Source: an uncultured beta proteobacterium | GTDB taxonomy: Bacteria; Pseudomonadota; Gammaproteobacteria; Burkholderiales; Burkholderiaceae_C | Assembly (NCBI GenBank): GCA_903914985.1 | Contig: CAIWRE010000228.1 | Coordinates: forward strand, 1-15,635 | DNA: 15,635 bases | Direction: 5' to 3' | Shown here: positions 15,301 through 15,635 of the stretch, piece by piece | How the letters are laid out: each line of letters begins with the position of its first letter | Numbering within the stretch: the stretch's first letter is position 1 | The notes under the pieces: generated by a model | What the model was told of the DNA's origin: nothing | Databases searched by the model: none | Seen by the model: only the letters and a program-made list of their open reading frames with translations | Position numbers and translations under genes: made by a program

Positions 15301-15635
15301 TCAATGCGGCGCACTGCGCACGTCTTTGGGGCGCTGCCCAAATTGGCAGCGGTAGGCCCTGGCAAAGTGGGAGGCAGAACTAAAGCCGCAGGCCAGCGCC
15401 ACTTCCATGATGCCCAGATCGCTCTGCGCCAGCAGCTGGCGCGCGCGATCCAGGCGCAGCCCCAGGTAAAAGGCGGCTGGCGAGACCTGCAAATGCGTTG
15501 CAAACAGGCGCTCCATCTGGCGGCGGGTGACGCCCATGCGCGCGGCCAGCTCCTCCAGTGGAAGCACCTCCTCCAAGTGGGTTTGCATGGTTTGGATGGC
15601 CTGCACCAGCTTTTTGTCGTGCACGCCGAAACGCG
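15301..15635 (-). CDS. AraC/GlxA-family transcriptional regulator, C-terminal part (cut by window edge)
   Basis: The frame is open from the right edge to a TGA at 15303-15301, leaving about 111 codons. These hold the complete double helix-turn-helix of an AraC-type DNA-binding domain: helices around LPLEELAARMGVTRRQMERLF and the second around MEVALACGFSSASHFARAYRCQFGQRP. The lead-in RFGVHDKKLVQAIQTMQTHLEE is typical of the GlxA subfamily, whose N-terminal domain (not in the window) resembles DJ-1/PfpI. That subfamily includes GbdR, the activator of glycine betaine and dimethylglycine catabolism in Pseudomonas, and ArgR-type amino-acid regulators. Given the neighbours it probably controls this locus, but identity with GbdR cannot be shown from the visible part. 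It reads in the same direction as the importer operon and ends 267 bases before its first ATG. Confidence 0.88.
   Translation of the reverse strand, partial: RFGVHDKKLVQAIQTMQTHLEEVLPLEELAARMGVTRRQMERLFATHLQVSPAAFYLGLRLDRARQLLAQSDLGIMEVALACGFSSASHFARAYRCQFGQRPKDVRSAPH

Overview
The window is GC-rich, densely coded bacterial DNA. Codon use, GTG starts and the protein families point to a betaproteobacterium of the Burkholderiales, probably Comamonadaceae (Rhodoferax/Limnohabitans-like). This placement is inferred from general familiarity, not from a search. There are no RNA genes, insertion sequences, CRISPR arrays or phage genes. Nearly everything fits one theme: uptake and stepwise demethylation of an N-methylated compound, with the C1 units entering folate metabolism.

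Layout. (1) Positions 1-7949, minus strand, one probable operon read leftwards: sdaA (L-serine dehydratase), soxB, soxD, soxA, soxG (the four subunits of heterotetrameric sarcosine oxidase), then a hydantoinase/oxoprolinase-family ATPase cut by the left edge. (2) Positions 7950-8241: divergent regulatory region with several small inverted repeats. (3) Positions 8242-9833, plus strand: an MttB-superfamily (trimethylamine/glycine-betaine-type) methyltransferase of the non-pyrrolysine class, broken by an apparent one-base deletion at 9419/9420. (4) Positions 9865-15034, minus strand: a complete oligopeptide/Dpp-type ABC importer, in transcription order a Tat-exported binding protein, two permeases and one fused double ATPase. 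A terminator-like hairpin separates the binding protein gene from the rest. (5) Positions 15301-15635, minus strand: C-terminal DNA-binding part of an AraC/GlxA-type regulator, cut by the right edge.

How the parts could work together (inference from family roles). The importer brings in a methylated amine or amino acid such as a betaine. The MttB-like enzyme would remove a methyl group to a corrinoid protein, which is not encoded here. Sarcosine oxidase converts sarcosine to glycine, giving H2O2 and 5,10-methylene-tetrahydrofolate. Glycine plus that C1 unit can form serine (GlyA, not in the window), and SdaA converts serine to pyruvate and ammonia. The AraC/GlxA regulator resembles the family that includes GbdR, the betaine/dimethylglycine sensor of Pseudomonas. 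The role of the hydantoinase-like ATPase is open: it could be an N-methylhydantoin-type amidohydrolase feeding sarcosine, or something else.

The most notable points are the frameshifted methyltransferase, its lack of a corrinoid partner, the linkage of the hydantoinase-like ATPase to soxBDAG, and the hairpin arrangement between the binding protein and permease genes.
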